Positions 5,347-5,494 of a DNA stretch of 5,494 bases are shown one piece after another. This DNA comes from UBA9647 sp035506075 (GTDB lineage Bacteria; Bacteroidota; Ignavibacteria; UBA10030). The DNA is taken from NCBI GenBank assembly GCA_035506075.1, contig DATJQB010000504.1, positions 1 to 5,494 of the forward strand, given 5' to 3'. The position numbers and the translations under genes were made by a program. The notes under the pieces are model-generated. The model was not told the origin of the DNA. It made no database searches and was given only the letters and a program-made list of their open reading frames with translations. Position 1 is the stretch's first letter, and each line of letters starts with the position of its first letter.

Positions 5347-5494
5347 CGAATAACAGCGTCGAAGATTGTGCGGATTGAGCGATGCGAGGACGTTTAGGTC
5401 AACGTCACGCTTCGTGTTTGGACCTCAAGTTACCAAACGAGGGGGCAAGATGCAACGCAATTGCTCCTGCGGGGGGCAGATGACGGCATCGACT
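5347..5494. other. Intergenic region upstream of the UDP-xylose synthase gene
   Basis: The 148 bases before the first gene contain the stem-loops at 5389-5438 and the 8-base palindrome GCAATTGC at 5457-5464. No confident promoter could be picked. A minus-strand frame is open from the right edge to a stop at 5405-5407 (29 codons) and could be the tail of an upstream gene, but its peptide matches nothing I recognise and the other two frames also run some distance, so no gene is called. Confidence 0.4.
5389..5438. promoter_or_regulatory. Stem-loop-rich leader upstream of the UDP-xylose synthase gene
   Basis: Several inverted repeats overlap here. GACGTT (5389-5394) and AACGTC (5401-5406) flank a 6-base loop. 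CACG (5406-5409) and CGTG (5413-5416) form a tight hairpin with a CTT loop, which can be extended by AGGTC (5396-5400) and GACCT (5421-5425). GTTTGG (5416-5421) and CCAAAC (5433-5438) flank 11 bases. Some pairings are mutually exclusive. The region lies 43 to 92 bases upstream of the ATG at 5346. It could be an operator, a folded 5' leader, or the 3' end of an upstream transcript; no known regulator site or riboswitch was recognised. Confidence 0.4.

Noticed and set aside
5383..5484. Small plus-strand frame of 33 codons
   Set aside because: It has no ribosome binding site or recognisable motif, and it overlaps the inverted repeats of the leader region.
5405..5494. C-terminal tail of an upstream minus-strand gene running off the right edge
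   Set aside because: Only 29 codons are visible, no recognisable motif is seen, and other frames are also open over part of the stretch, so it cannot be told from chance.

Overview
The window reads as one leftward (minus-strand) surface-polysaccharide gene cluster. In transcription order it holds a UDP-glucuronate decarboxylase-like sugar-nucleotide SDR (4402-5346), rfbA (3431-4297), rfbC (2851-3423), rfbD (2012-2854) and an outer-membrane protein resembling the capsule-assembly Wzi family (199-1833). No plus-strand gene is convincing, and no RNA gene, CRISPR array, transposase or integrase was seen.

Organism: a Gram-negative bacterium, because the last gene encodes a signal-peptide-bearing, beta-strand-rich protein ending in an aromatic residue. 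Base composition is moderately GC-rich by eye. The style of the Wzi-like protein (an N-terminal helical, SLH-like stretch and then a barrel), the scarcity of Shine-Dalgarno sequences and the repeat-laden intergenic gaps would suit the Bacteroidota/Ignavibacteria/Chlorobi assemblage. That placement is an inference; no marker gene is present.

How the genes work together: RfbA makes dTDP-glucose from glucose-1-phosphate and dTTP. RfbC and RfbD perform the last two steps to dTDP-L-rhamnose. The 4,6-dehydratase RfbB, which acts between them, is not in the window. The upstream SDR has the motif set of UDP-xylose synthases rather than of RfbB, so the cluster probably supplies two activated sugars (dTDP-L-rhamnose and UDP-xylose) for a capsule, exopolysaccharide or O-antigen. 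The Wzi-like protein may anchor or display that polymer at the outer membrane.

Layout: rfbA, rfbC and rfbD are tightly packed (7-bp gap, then a 4-bp ATGA overlap). The other gaps are 104 to 198 bp, and each carries a different kind of repeat. These are a stem-loop-rich leader before the SDR (5389-5438), a 7-bp tandem array before rfbA (4347-4374), a 27-bp tandem and palindromic repeat before the Wzi-like gene (1856-1951), and a dispersed-type repeat after it (81-187). I see no strong case for a new biological system. The repeats are the most unusual content; the genes are conventional.
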